A program made the translations under genes and the position numbers. Positions 53,177 through 63,211 of a stretch of 64,000 bases of DNA are shown piece by piece. The stretch spans positions 186,001 through 250,000 of the forward strand of contig NZ_FNZM01000001.1 of the NCBI RefSeq assembly GCF_900109265.1. The letters are read 5' to 3'. Under the pieces are notes generated by a model. That model had not been told where the DNA came from, ran no database searches, and saw nothing but the letters and a program-made list of their open reading frames with translations. Positions within the stretch are counted from its first letter, which is position 1. Every line of letters begins with the position of its first letter. The stretch is from Paraburkholderia tropica (GTDB lineage: Bacteria > Pseudomonadota > Gammaproteobacteria > Burkholderiales > Burkholderiaceae).

Positions 53177-53668
53177 TCAGAGCCCGAGTTCGCTCAGGCC
53201 CGGATGATCGTCGGGACGGCGGCCGAGCGGCCAGTGATAGAGACGGTCGGCCTCGCGGATCGGCAGATCGTTGATGCACGCGAAGCGGCGCGCCATCAGG
53301 CCGTGCTCGTCGAACTCCCAGTTCTCGTTGCCGTACGAGCGGAACCAGTTGCCCGAATCGTCGTGCCATTCGTAGGCAAAACGCACCGCGATGCGATTCT
53401 CGGTGTACGCCCACAGTTCCTTGATGAGCCGATAGTCGAGCTCGCGCGCCCACTTGCGCGCGAGAAAACCGACGATGGCCTCGCGCCCCGTGACGAATTC
53501 CGCGCGATTGCGCCACACGCTTTGCGGCGTATAGGCCAGCGAAACGCGCTGCGGATCGCGCGAATTCCAGCCGTCTTCCGCGCCGCGCACCTTCTGGATG
53601 GCGGTTTCGCGCGTGAACGGCGGCAGCGGCGGACGGACTTCGGCGGTGCTCTGGACGGGATCACTCAT
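53177..53668 (-). CDS. DUF1348 (NTF2-like) protein
   Basis: 163-residue cytoplasmic protein. The blocks [40 protein letters not shown] and [20 protein letters not shown] match the DUF1348 branch of the SnoaL/NTF2-like fold. Function is unknown. AGGAG precedes the ATG. It lies 83 bases behind the TetR gene on the same strand, suggesting co-transcription and control by that repressor. Confidence 0.85.
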   Translation of the reverse strand: MSDPVQSTAEVRPPLPPFTRETAIQKVRGAEDGWNSRDPQRVSLAYTPQSVWRNRAEFVTGREAIVGFLARKWARELDYRLIKELWAYTENRIAVRFAYEWHDDSGNWFRSYGNENWEFDEHGLMARRFACINDLPIREADRLYHWPLGRRPDDHPGLSELGL

Positions 53669-53751
53669 GTTCGGACTCCTGGGAACGGGCGGCGCGCCGG
53701 GTTGGCGTCCGCGAAAACTTGTGGGATGAGCCGGTGGAAAGCGGCGTCGGC

Positions 53752-54357
53752 TTACGGCGCGAGCGCGTCGAGCATCACCTGGGCGGCGGCGCGGGCGTCG
53801 AGCGCCGCGTCGGCTTCGCCGCTGACGAGCGCCACGCCGATCGCGCCGTCGATCAGGATCAGCCATTGACGCGCGAGCCGCGCCGCCACGCGACGGTCCG
53901 CGCCCGCGGCGGCGGCCCATTCATCGCTCTGTTCGCGCACGAAAGCGAGCAGGCGCGCTTTGTGCTCGCGCGAGACGCGCCGGATCGGATCGTCCGGCGA
54001 AGCGATCTCACCCGCAGCGTTCAGAAACGCGCAGCCGTGAAAATCTTCCGACGCGAACCATTCGCGCAGTACGTCGAACATGGCCAGCAGCCGCGTACGC
54101 GGCGTGCGTCCGCGCTTGAGCGTGCCGTCGATGAACCAGCGCATCCAGCGCTCGTCGCGGCGTTCGAGCGCGGCGGCCACGAGCGCGTCCTTCGAATCGA
54201 AATAGGTGTAGAAACTCTTGCGCGCAGCGCCCGCCGCACGCACGATCGCATCGACGCCCGTGGCGTGGATGCCGCCCGCGTAGATCAACGCCTCGGCGGC
54301 TTCGAGCAGGCGCTCGCGGACGTCGGTGCTGGGGGCGTGATCGGTGGTGGTGTTCAT
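53752..54357 (-). CDS. TetR-family transcriptional repressor
   Basis: 201-residue regulator. The N-terminal helix-turn-helix covers residues about 10-60 ([20 protein letters not shown], then [21 protein letters not shown]). The C-terminal domain contains [12 protein letters not shown] and resembles the TetR_C_16/YcdC-like group often linked to electrophile response. The ATG at complement 54355-54357 begins the conserved part; upstream frame is non-conserved. Two operator-like palindromes lie 45-92 bases upstream, between it and yceI. Confidence 0.88.
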   Translation of the reverse strand: MNTTTDHAPSTDVRERLLEAAEALIYAGGIHATGVDAIVRAAGAARKSFYTYFDSKDALVAAALERRDERWMRWFIDGTLKRGRTPRTRLLAMFDVLREWFASEDFHGCAFLNAAGEIASPDDPIRRVSREHKARLLAFVREQSDEWAAAAGADRRVAARLARQWLILIDGAIGVALVSGEADAALDARAAAQVMLDALAP

Positions 54358-54401
54358 GGCGTGGCTGCTTCTGGCTAACGGCGGGAATATCCGCGATTTC
54401 C

Positions 54402-54449
54402 GGAGAACGACCGTTCTCCATGACGCGTAGAGTAGAACGATCATTCTCC
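54402..54449. promoter_or_regulatory. Tandem TetR operator pair
   Basis: GGAGAACG-AC-CGTTCTCC (54402-54419) is a perfect palindrome. GTAGAACG-AT-CATTCTCC (54432-54449) is a close copy, 30 bases centre to centre. The region separates the tetR and yceI genes, so both are probably repressed by the TetR protein. Confidence 0.75.
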
Positions 54450-54605
54450 CTCGTCAAGCAGGTTTTCACACGCGGCCGCGCAATATGGAAAAATGGTGGA
54501 CCGACGGAAGCTTCTCGCGCCGCCAAACGTAGTGAAAGAACGCGTATTGAAGTAACGCGCATTGCACGCGCACTGTCACGCGAATCGCCAGTCACTGGAG
54601 ACATC

Positions 54606-55283
54606 ATGAATCGACGTTCGATTGTTGCGTTCGCCGCCGCGTCGGCCGCCACATGCGCGCTGCTCGCCTGCACGCCGCTGCGCGTGGTGACGCACAGCGT
54701 GAGCGCGAGCGAAACCGCCGTGCCGGCGGGCGCCTACACGCTCGACGCGCATCACTGGAGCGTCGTGTTCGACGTCGATCATCTGCACTACACGCGTTTC
54801 GTGATGCGCTTCGACCGCGCGAGCGCGACGCTCGACTGGCGCGCGAACGGGCTCGACGATGCTGCGGTGCATGTCTCGATCGACGCCGCGAGTCTCGACA
54901 CCAACGTGCCGGTGCTCGACCGCATGGTCACCGGCTCGCAGATGCTCGACGCGGCGCAACATCCGCAGATCCGCTTCGCGAGCACGCGCTTCGTGCGCGG
55001 CGCCGACGTGAACGGCAAGCCTGCGGGCAAACTCACGGGGAATCTGACGATACGCGGCGTGACGCAACCGGTCACGCTCGACGTGGTGTTCAACGGCTAC
55101 GCACCGAATCCGCTCACGAAGCAGCCGACGATCGGCTTCTCCGCACACGGCGCGTTCAGCCGCGCGAAGTTCGGTTTGTCGACGTGGTATCCGGCAGTGG
55201 GCGACGACGTCGACGTGCGTATCGAGGCGGAATTCGAACAGCAGGCGCAAGCCGCGCACCCCGCCGAACCCGCCTCGCAATAA
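54606..55283 (+). CDS. YceI-family lipoprotein
   Basis: 225-residue precursor with signal and lipobox LLAC. The YceI domain (about 45-205) begins YTLDAHHWSVVFDVDHLHYT and contains TGNLTIRGVTQPVTLDVVFN, typical of the lipocalin-like fold that binds isoprenoid or fatty amides. GGAG precedes ATG 54606. It is divergent from tetR across the tandem operator and convergent with tdh, 10 bases apart. Confidence 0.88.
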   Translation: MNRRSIVAFAAASAATCALLACTPLRVVTHSVSASETAVPAGAYTLDAHHWSVVFDVDHLHYTRFVMRFDRASATLDWRANGLDDAAVHVSIDAASLDTNVPVLDRMVTGSQMLDAAQHPQIRFASTRFVRGADVNGKPAGKLTGNLTIRGVTQPVTLDVVFNGYAPNPLTKQPTIGFSAHGAFSRAKFGLSTWYPAVGDDVDVRIEAEFEQQAQAAHPAEPASQ

Positions 55284-55293
55284 TCGCAGTGGC

Positions 55294-56327
55294 TCAGGCC
55301 GCGGCCTGCGACCAGTCGAGAATCACTTTGCCGCTTTCGCCCGAGAGCATGGCGGCGAAGCCTTTCTCGTAGTCGTCCACGCTGAAGCGGTGCGTGATGA
55401 TCGGCGACAGATCCAGACCGCTCTGCAGCATCGCGACCATCTTGTACCAGGTCTCGAACATCTCGCGGCCATAAATACCCTTGATTTCAAGGCCTTTGAA
55501 GATGACCTGATTCCAGTCGATCGCGGTCTGCGCGGGCGGAATGCCAAGCAGCGCGACCTTGCCGCCGTGGTTCATCGCTTCGAGCAGCGCCGTGAAGGCG
55601 CTCGGTACGCCCGACATTTCGAGGCCCACGTCGAAGCCCTCGGTCATGTGCAGGTCGGCCATCACGTCGCGCAGCGATTCGCGCGACACGTTCACCGCGC
55701 GCGTCGCGCCCATCTTGCGCGCGAGTTCGAGCCGGTAGTCGTTGACGTCGGTGATCACGACATTGCGCGCGCCCACGTGCTTCGCAATCGCCACGGCCAT
55801 GATGCCGATCGGCCCCGCGCCCGTGATCAGCACATCCTCGCCGACCAGATTGAACGACAACGCCGTGTGCGTGGCATTGCCGAACGGATCGAAGATCGCG
55901 GCGAGATCGTCGGAAATTTCAGGCGGAATCTTGAACGCGTTGAAGGCCGGAATCACCAGATATTCGGCGAACGCGCCCTCGCGGTTCACGCCCACGCCCG
56001 TGGTGTTGCGGCACAGATGGCGACGCCCCGCGCGACAGTTGCGACAGAATCCGCAGGTGATGTGGCCTTCGCCCGAGACGCGGTCGCCAATCGCAAAGCC
56101 ACGTACTTCCTGGCCCATTTCGACAATTTCGCCGACGTATTCGTGACCCACGTGCATCGGCACCGGAATGGTTTTCTGCGCCCAGTCGTCCCACTTCCAG
56201 ATATGAATGTCAGTGCCGCAGATCGCCGTCTTGCGAATCTTGATCATCACGTCGTTGTGGCCGACTTCGGGTTTTTTCACACGTGTGAGCGTGAGGCCGG
56301 GCGCGCGTTCGAGTTTGGCAAGCGCTT

Positions 56328-56331
<4 letters not shown>
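55294..56331 (-). CDS. tdh: L-threonine 3-dehydrogenase
   Basis: 345-residue NAD- and zinc-dependent enzyme that oxidises threonine to 2-amino-3-ketobutyrate. The catalytic zinc site uses C38 in TAICGTDIH and GHE in VGHEYVGE. The structural zinc site is [15 protein letters not shown], and the Rossmann motif is [10 protein letters not shown]. Length is close to that of E. coli Tdh (341). The start overlaps the kbl stop by four bases, so kbl-tdh is a coupled operon feeding threonine to glycine and acetyl-CoA. Confidence 0.96.
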
Positions 56332-57548
<1,217 letters not shown>

Positions 57549-57622
57549 GGCATCGTGCTCCAGACAGGGGGAGCCGCGGCTGTTATAGTCGCCGTCAGCT
57601 CTGAGCGAATATTTTCGTTTTT

Positions 57623-57648
57623 TCGAACTCAAGTTCGATATACCGAAC
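57623..57648. promoter_or_regulatory. Overlapping palindromes in kbl / XRE divergent promoter
   Basis: TCGAAC-TCAA-GTTCGA (57623-57638) overlaps GTTCG-ATATAC-CGAAC (57633-57648). Both are exact inverted repeats in an AT-rich stretch and are plausible sites for the XRE-cupin regulator. Confidence 0.6.
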
Positions 57649-57671
57649 AACTCTAATCGATGAGGCAGCGT

Positions 57672-58337
57672 ATGGCAAGCAGTGGCGCCGACACCGGCGC
57701 GAAAGCCGGCGGCACCGGCACGCGCAAATCCCGCTCCAAAACAGCGACGTCCGCGGTGGATGCGCCGCTTCCCGTGAGCTCGCCGGCCGCGCCGCCGCGC
57801 GTCGGCGAGCAGATCCAGCGGCTGCGCGCGGAGCGCAAGATGACACTGGACGAACTCTCGCGCGCGGCGGGCGTGTCGAAATCCATGCTATCGGAAATCG
57901 AGCGCGACAAGGCGAACCCGACCATCGCCGTGGCCTGGCGTCTGACTAACGCGCTCGGCGTGAAGCTTGACTCGCTGTTCGCCGCGCCCAAGGCGCCGGA
58001 TGCGATCAGCGTGGCCGGTCCGCACGACATCCCGACGCTGCTCGGTCACGACGCGGGTTATCAGCTGCGTGTCTGGGGCCCGATCGAGCTGGCGGGACAT
58101 TTCGAGTGGTACGAGCTGACGCTCAAGCCGGGCGGCTCGCTCGTGTCGAACGCGCACGAGCCTGGCACGCGCGAGCATCTCACTGTGCTGCAGGGCAGTA
58201 TCGACGTGGAATCGGCGGGCGAGCGCCGACGTCTGAAAGCGGCCGACACGGCGCGCTACATCGCCGATCAGCCCCACGCGATCCACAACGTGGGGAAAGG
58301 CGAGGCGCGTGCGCTGCTGGTGGTGATTCACGGCTAG
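57672..58337 (+). CDS. XRE-family regulator with C-terminal cupin domain
   Basis: 221-residue regulator. A disordered N-terminus of about 40 residues precedes the Cro/CI-type helix-turn-helix (about 45-100, [20 protein letters not shown]). The C-terminal cupin domain (about 125-220) contains [20 protein letters not shown] and HAIHNVGKG and should bind a small metabolite. ATG 57672 has GAGG six bases upstream, unlike ATG 57660. Such proteins often control amino-acid catabolic genes; threonine or glycine is a reasonable effector here. Confidence 0.87.
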   Translation: MASSGADTGAKAGGTGTRKSRSKTATSAVDAPLPVSSPAAPPRVGEQIQRLRAERKMTLDELSRAAGVSKSMLSEIERDKANPTIAVAWRLTNALGVKLDSLFAAPKAPDAISVAGPHDIPTLLGHDAGYQLRVWGPIELAGHFEWYELTLKPGGSLVSNAHEPGTREHLTVLQGSIDVESAGERRRLKAADTARYIADQPHAIHNVGKGEARALLVVIHG

Positions 58338-58409
58338 GCCGGCGGGCCGGATCGTTCCGGCCCGATTCCGGCACCTGGCCATACGGACAGGCTGCAAGAT
58401 CGGCTTCGG

Positions 58410-58429
58410 TACTGTATATTTATACAGTA
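58410..58429. promoter_or_regulatory. LexA (SOS) box
   Basis: TACTGTATATTTATACAGTA differs from the E. coli SOS consensus by one central base and keeps the full CTGT-N8-ACAG core. It lies 20 bases before the start codon of the gene at 58450, where bound LexA would block transcription. Confidence 0.85.
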
Positions 58430-58449
58430 AAAGAATGACCGGAGCCGTC

Positions 58450-58854
58450 ATGGACCTTTCGCCCACCCCGAACGACCAGGCACTCGCCGCCTTACGCTTT
58501 CAGTCGGCCGCGCGCGACCTGGAGCACATCGTGCGCAACATCGCGCAACGCTACATCGGCCAGCAGGTGCCGCTTACCTGGCGCCTGCTGCACGCGATCG
58601 AGGCGGAGGCGCTCGCGGACCTCGGTTTCGCCAGCCGTCACGACGCGATCATGCTCGGGCTGTTCCAGCGTCCCGGCGACCTCGCCTATCCCGAAACCGA
58701 CGACACTGTCGACTTCGGTCATTCCAATGCACTTCCGGCGGTGTTCGCCTTCGCCGTGTCCGCTTACGAACAGGCCGCGCAAACGGCCGAGCAAACTCAG
58801 CGCGAAAACCGTCGCCGCGAAGCGGTCCGGCGCACGCGCGCCTGGGGCGGCTGA
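58450..58854 (+). CDS. Hypothetical protein under SOS control
   Basis: 134-residue soluble helical protein starting MDLSPTPNDQALAALRFQSA, with an Arg-rich C-terminus (RENRRREAVRRTRAWGG). ATG 58450 has GGAG seven bases upstream, whereas ATG 58435 has no site. No family is recognised. The near-perfect LexA box 20 bases upstream shows that expression should rise with DNA damage. Placed next to a recombinase-like gene and the replication origin, it could be involved in replicon maintenance under damage; this is inference. Confidence 0.68.
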   Translation: MDLSPTPNDQALAALRFQSAARDLEHIVRNIAQRYIGQQVPLTWRLLHAIEAEALADLGFASRHDAIMLGLFQRPGDLAYPETDDTVDFGHSNALPAVFAFAVSAYEQAAQTAEQTQRENRRREAVRRTRAWGG

Positions 58855-58971
58855 TCGCGGTTTTCGGATCGCGTCGGCTCCCAATGCCGCCGCACGTTAC
58901 CGCGCACGCACCGTCTTCGGCACACCTTTTCTCAACTTCGCTACAATCGCAGCAGTAATGCAACTAACGGA

Positions 58972-60009
58972 ATGACAGCGATGACTTCTCAACCCCGCGA
59001 CCTCTTCGACCAGCGACGCGCCGACTGGCAGAACGATCCTGTCGCGGCGTTCGACGCCTGGTTAGTTTCGCAAGATCTTCGCCGCTCATCCGCCGATATC
59101 TATCGTGTGCAATGGGGGCGCTTTCTCGAATGGCTCACGCTCAAGCGCCAAACCATTCTGTCGGTCGAGACCGGCACGATCTCCGAATTCGTCGCCGGGC
59201 TCGACGTGAAAAAGCCGCAGCGTCTGCGCTACCTTCGGCTCATCGAGCGCGTGCTCGATCATGTTCGCCAGATCGAACTGGCATCGGCCAATCCGGCACG
59301 CTTCATCGCCCAGGACGGTGAAGCCGCCTGGCGCAACGCGCGTGAAAACGACCCCACGGGTTTTTTGACCGCGGCGGAACGTGCTGCCGTCATCGGCCAG
59401 TTGTTCGCCCCGCTTACGGAGCACTCGGCGGCCAAGCGCTGGCGCGAACGGCGCGACCGCGCACTCGTCGCCGTGTTTCTGGGCGGCGGCCTGAAAACCG
59501 GCGACGCGATTTCGCTCACGCTCGACGCAACCTCGATCGGTTCGGAATGGCTCACGATCGAAGCTGACAATCCGGCGCTCACGCACAGCACGCGGCTCGC
59601 GCCGTTCGCGGTCGACGTGATGGGCGCGTGGCTCGAGGCACGGCGGCTCGCGCAACTGCCTGGCAAACTGGTCTTTCCCGGCTCGCCGAATGGGCGGCCG
59701 ATGCACAAGGCCACGGTGTTGCGTGCGATCGACGCGCAAATGGAAGCGGCCGGCATCGCCAGCACGCGCGCCGAGCGCGCGAGTCCGCAGACCCTGCGCA
59801 ACAGTTTTGCGGCGGATCTGTTCGAACGCGGCGTCGATCCGGATCAGGTAGGGCAATGGCTCGGCTTCATGCAGCCGATTTCGTCGGGACGCCTGCATCG
59901 CGCCTGGCGCGTGTGGGCCGAGCGCGCGGCGACGGCACAGGCCATCGCTTCGGCAGACAATGAAACGGCGCATCCAGAGCAGAAAGCCAGCGCGTCGGGC
60001 GACGCCTGA
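58972..60009 (+). CDS. Tyrosine-recombinase homologue lacking catalytic residues
   Basis: 345-residue protein with the two-domain layout of phage integrases: a SAM-like N-terminal domain (about 20-110) and a catalytic-domain fold (about 125-320). The catalytic set is degraded. The Arg I position reads GGGLKTGDAISL with Lys; the HxxR box reads SPQTLRNSFA with Gln for His; LGH is LGF; and no Tyr exists anywhere in the C-terminal half. It therefore cannot cut DNA by the usual mechanism. Next to kfrA and the origin it may be a DNA-binding structural or copy-control factor. An alternative start is ATG 58981. Confidence 0.8.
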   Translation: MTAMTSQPRDLFDQRRADWQNDPVAAFDAWLVSQDLRRSSADIYRVQWGRFLEWLTLKRQTILSVETGTISEFVAGLDVKKPQRLRYLRLIERVLDHVRQIELASANPARFIAQDGEAAWRNARENDPTGFLTAAERAAVIGQLFAPLTEHSAAKRWRERRDRALVAVFLGGGLKTGDAISLTLDATSIGSEWLTIEADNPALTHSTRLAPFAVDVMGAWLEARRLAQLPGKLVFPGSPNGRPMHKATVLRAIDAQMEAAGIASTRAERASPQTLRNSFAADLFERGVDPDQVGQWLGFMQPISSGRLHRAWRVWAERAATAQAIASADNETAHPEQKASASGDA

Positions 60010-60045
60010 AAGTGCCGCTATTTCAATGGGCCGCGGCTTCGCGGC

Positions 60046-60062
60046 TCCCGTAAAGACTCACA
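60046..60062 (-). repeat. Dispersed origin-type iteron 17
   Basis: Minus-strand TGTGAGTCTTTACGGGA core; one base of GGTGAG is altered. It lies between the convergent recombinase-like gene and kfrA. Confidence 0.6.
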
Positions 60063-60080
60063 CCCGACTCGCGCGGCGGA

Positions 60081-60097
60081 TCCTGTAAAAGCTCACC
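60081..60097 (-). repeat. Dispersed origin-type iteron 18
   Basis: Minus-strand GGTGAGCTTTTACAGGA. It overlaps the stop codon (60093-60095) of the KfrA-like gene. Confidence 0.7.
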
Positions 60098-61313
60098 GCG
60101 TGAGATCGTGGCTGGCGTGGGGATCACGCTTGCCTGCGGAAAATCGCGCGACGGCTTCCAGGCGTGATGCCCCGAGACCCGACGTGTAATCGCACTCGGG
60201 GCACGACAATTCAAAGCGGCCATCGACCTGGGACAGCTCCGGCTCGCCCTCTTCGCAACCCGGGCAACGAGAGGGGAGGGCGACATGGCCGTCCACCCGC
60301 GTGCCGAGCGCCGCCAATTCTTCCTCGCCCAGCCGGCCGGACGTGGCCAGCGCACACAACACCTGCGCCACCGAACCATCGACACCTTGCTGCGAGCGCA
60401 GTTGCGCAAGCTGGCTCGTCAGCGCATCCACTTCGTCCGAACGTTCGCGCAACACCACGTCGAGCCGGTCCGCGCGGGCCTTCGCCGTGGCCAGTTGCTG
60501 GATGAACTCGAATTCTTTCTTGCTGGCTTCGCGCTGGGCCGACTGCCATGTCGACGACATCGTACGCAGCGCATCGAGTTCCACCAGCATCGGTTTTACG
60601 CGACGCTCGGCTTCGGCGAGCGCGTCCTTGATCTGCTGCGCGTAGTGCTCGGTGCTGCGGCGCATTTCTTCGTGCAGACCGTCGATCCGGTCGCGCAAAC
60701 CGGCATTGGTCGTCTGCTCGGCTTCGAGCCGTTTTTGCAGCGAGTCGTTGTCCGCTTCGAGGCGACGCACCGTCGCCTGCAAATTGTCCTCATGCGAAGC
60801 GCCATGCGCTGACGAGGCCGCGAGCTGATTTTCGAGCTCGCGCACGCGGGCCCACGCGGCTTCGGTGCGAGTTTCGCTGCGCTGAAGTAATTCGTCCGCG
60901 GCCAGGCGACGGGCTTCGGCATCGCGCAACGCCTGATCGGCGTCCTGACGACCCACTTCGATTTCGTCGCGCTCGGCCTGCAAGGTCTGGCGCGCGAGCG
61001 TGCGTGCTTCCTCGAACAAGGCGCCGAGCAATTCGCCGGCGCGTTCTTCCAGTGCAGGCGGAATCGCGCCACCGCCGACGCGGACTTTCGACGCCGTACG
61101 GATGCGCTGCCAGAACAATTCGATATCTTTGGGGATGTCGCTGGCGCTGCCGGTCTGCGTGAGATCGCGAACATTGGCCATCGAGGGTCGAATACCCAAA
61201 TCGAAGAACAGCCGCTTGCAGGCATGAAGCGATAAATCCTGGCGGCGGGCGCCGTCTTCACGCAGGCGTTCGAGTTCTTCGCGGATGGCCGCGCGTTCTT
61301 CGTCTCGGATCAT
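60093..61313 (-). CDS. kfrA: KfrA-like replicon protein with C-terminal zinc ribbon
   Basis: 406-residue protein. Residues about 15-65 match the KfrA N-terminal DNA-binding domain (GIRPSMANVRDLTQTGSASD, then KDIELFWQRIR). A very long coiled coil (about 90-330) follows. The C-terminus carries CPGC and CPEC knuckles about 20 residues apart (CPGCEEGEPEL, ELSCPECDYTSG), a zinc ribbon not usual in plasmid KfrA. The ATG at complement 61311-61313 starts the conserved region. KfrA proteins autoregulate and aid partition; this copy lies beside the origin in opposite orientation to rep. Confidence 0.82.
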   Translation of the reverse strand: MIRDEERAAIREELERLREDGARRQDLSLHACKRLFFDLGIRPSMANVRDLTQTGSASDIPKDIELFWQRIRTASKVRVGGGAIPPALEERAGELLGALFEEARTLARQTLQAERDEIEVGRQDADQALRDAEARRLAADELLQRSETRTEAAWARVRELENQLAASSAHGASHEDNLQATVRRLEADNDSLQKRLEAEQTTNAGLRDRIDGLHEEMRRSTEHYAQQIKDALAEAERRVKPMLVELDALRTMSSTWQSAQREASKKEFEFIQQLATAKARADRLDVVLRERSDEVDALTSQLAQLRSQQGVDGSVAQVLCALATSGRLGEEELAALGTRVDGHVALPSRCPGCEEGEPELSQVDGRFELSCPECDYTSGLGASRLEAVARFSAGKRDPHASHDLTR

Positions 61314-61337
61314 GAGGGTCTCGGCAAGCAGTATCGG

Positions 61338-61369
61338 ATCGAATAATAACAAATTACGTAGTATTCGAT
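61338..61369. promoter_or_regulatory. Candidate KfrA operator
   Basis: ATCGAATA (61338-61345) and TATTCGAT (61362-61369) are exact inverted repeats with a 16-base AT-rich spacer, just upstream of the kfrA start. Autoregulation by KfrA would fit. Confidence 0.55.
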
Positions 61370-61441
61370 ACGTTTTATTGGGCGCTGCTGAGATCAATCC
61401 GAATCTGGGCAAAAAAGCCCGAAGAAAACGCGCCACAGGTG

Positions 61442-61687
61442 TCAATCGCTGCCGATTTCGTGAAACAAATCGAGCTTTATTTTATAAGCCATTGTAAACG
61501 TTTGATTTTCCAATAGCGACAGGATTTTGGCGAGTGTTTCACGAAGGTCTCTCCGGTCCTGGTCGATCGTGACCTCAGGGCCTTCTTCGAGGGGATTGGG
61601 GATATCTTTCGAGAACGCGAAAGGAAGTTTGTCTTGAGAGCTATAAAAGTAAACACCCTTGATACCCGTTAAAAACGTTAACGCCAC
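61442..61687 (-). CDS. Small hypothetical protein near the origin
   Basis: 81-residue frame with GTG start (complement 61685-61687), an AAGGG stretch upstream and a balanced composition (ends AYKIKLDLFHEIGSD). The local GC content is far below that of the rest of the window. It lies between kfrA and the iteron array on the same strand as kfrA. No family is recognised; it could be a chance frame in an AT-rich origin flank. Confidence 0.4.
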   Translation of the reverse strand: MALTFLTGIKGVYFYSSQDKLPFAFSKDIPNPLEEGPEVTIDQDRRDLRETLAKILSLLENQTFTMAYKIKLDLFHEIGSD

Positions 61688-61723
61688 GGCAAACCCTTAT
61701 CAGACAAGGCTTCTAGCCCGATC

Positions 61724-61875
61724 AGGTGAAACTTTACGGGAAACCTGGTGAGGCTCTACGGGACACGCGGGTGATGGGGTTCGGGGAAGCCGGTGAGGAC
61801 CTGCGGGAAAGGACGTGAGCGGATTCGGGGAACGGCCGATTCTTGACTCTACGGCAAGGGTGAGCGATTTCGGGA
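61724..61875 (+). repeat. Phased iteron array
   Basis: Iterons start at 61724, 61746, 61769, 61791, 61813 and 61858, with a degenerate copy near 61838. Spacing is 20-23 bases (two helical turns), so initiator molecules would line up on one face of the DNA. Examples are GGTGAGGCTCTACGGGA and GGTGAGCGATTTCGGGA. Confidence 0.85.
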
Positions 61876-61935
61876 GGCCAGTCGGCCTGAAGTCAGTGCT
61901 CGCGGGGCCAGGATGTGCTGTTACGTGAAATGCAA

Positions 61936-63092
61936 CGGTGAGCGGATTCAGGACCGGCGATTGATGCGATTTTTTCGCCCAATTTGGCCGCCCAAAACCT
62001 TGTGGTGAGAGAGATCGGGAAAAAACGGCAGGCAAAGGTGAAGCTTTTCGGGAGCTGAACGGGCATTTTGGCCGAATCGGGCTGAATTCGGGTGGGCGAT
62101 GACCTGAAGGTGAGCCTTTACGGGACGGCAATAATGATTTGGGAGGACGATCCGGACGCAGCCTCTGGCGCTTCAAACGGTAGTCAGCTCGTTAAGGTGA
62201 GGTTTTACAGGAGGTGGAGACTGTGCCGCTCAGCCATTTGTATCGGGAGCACCGTTTTACCGCTGCGTGAGGCTTTTCGGGAGGCAATTCAGCGCCTTTT
62301 TTCGCCTTCAGGTGAGCTTTTTCGGGAGCAAGTTGGCATTCACTACCGCTAGACGGCTGATAATTCAGGCGATCGAATGCCGCGCGATGGCGTCGCGGGA
62401 TGCGAAAGGTGAGTTTTTTCAGGAGCATCCGACGCGCACTTTTCTGCGCTGATTCACGCCCTGCTCCCGTAATCAGGTGAGCTTTTTCGGGGGAGTCTGG
62501 CGAGGGAGCGTGCGTGCGTTCCTGTGGATAAGCCCCCGAATCCATTGGTTTTTTCCCGAATGCTGTTGATTGGTGAGCTTTTTCAGGAGTGCCGCAGACG
62601 GTGAGCCGGCAGTTCGGGATTCTGGAACCCTGCGGGACTGCTGAGCGCCAAGGTGAGATAATTCGGGAGACGTTTTGCGGGCTGGCTGGCTCACTGAAGT
62701 GATGAAACGGGTGCCTGGCCTTGCACCGTGTTCATCCAAGGGTGAGTATTTTCGGGAGCTAAAGCAGCGCAGGCGAGGGCTTCGGCGACTGCGTGCGTGC
62801 TGATCGTTGGTGAAATCGACCGATAGAGGACGATTCAGGAGGCATCCGCACGGAAAAGACCGCCACAAGCGAGCGATTTACACCGCATTGCGGGATCCTT
62901 TATTCAGTCGTTTGCGCTCACCCGAAAAAGCGCGAAATGTTGTGTTTGCGCCAGGAAAATTTGAGGTGAGCTTTTTCGGGAACCGTCCGACACCGCTCTT
63001 GCGCGGCTTCTTCGCGCGCTTTCGTGCCAGGCCGCAGCCCTGCGCGCATGCGGCGGATCGGGTTTCGACGTAAAGGTGAGCGTCTTCGGGAG
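61936..63092 (+). repeat. Loosely spaced iterons
   Basis: Copies of RGGTGAG-N6-CRGGA begin at about 61936, 62003, 62035, 62107, 62194, 62265, 62309, 62406, 62474, 62570, 62650, 62739, 62963 and 63073. All have plus orientation but irregular spacing of 30-220 bases. The best copies read AGGTGAGCTTTTTCGGGAG (62310 and 62964 lack at most the final base). Confidence 0.85.
62523..62531 (-). other. DnaA box
   Basis: TTATCCACA on the minus strand, a perfect consensus DnaA-binding site, inside the iteron region between copies at 62474 and 62570. Confidence 0.8.
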
Positions 63093-63137
63093 CCTGTCGC
63101 GGTGAGCCGTCCCGTGAACGACGTCTTCACCGGCAAT

Positions 63138-63199
63138 GGTGAGAGTCGCCCTATAGACGGGTTTCACCCCAGACGGTATCCTTTCGCGAAATTCTCACC
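63138..63199 (+). promoter_or_regulatory. rep promoter with inverted half-iterons
   Basis: GGTGAGA (63138-63144) and its reverse complement TCTCACC (63193-63199) flank a possible promoter, TAGACG (63154-63159), 17 bases, TATCCT (63177-63182). Initiators of this type usually bind such inverted half-iterons as dimers to repress their own gene. Confidence 0.6.
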
Positions 63200-63211
63200 T
63201 CGACCCGACGC

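Larger units (their letters stand above)
61688..63211. other. Replication origin region (ori2-like)
   Basis: About 1.5 kb with no supported gene. It holds about 20 iterons all in plus orientation, a DnaA box, T-rich iteron cores, and the rep promoter with inverted half-iterons. The layout is that of an iteron-controlled replicon. Confidence 0.85.

Noticed and set aside
62599..62620. GGTGAG followed by CGGGA in the origin
   Set aside because: Spacing is nine rather than six, so I did not count it as an iteron.
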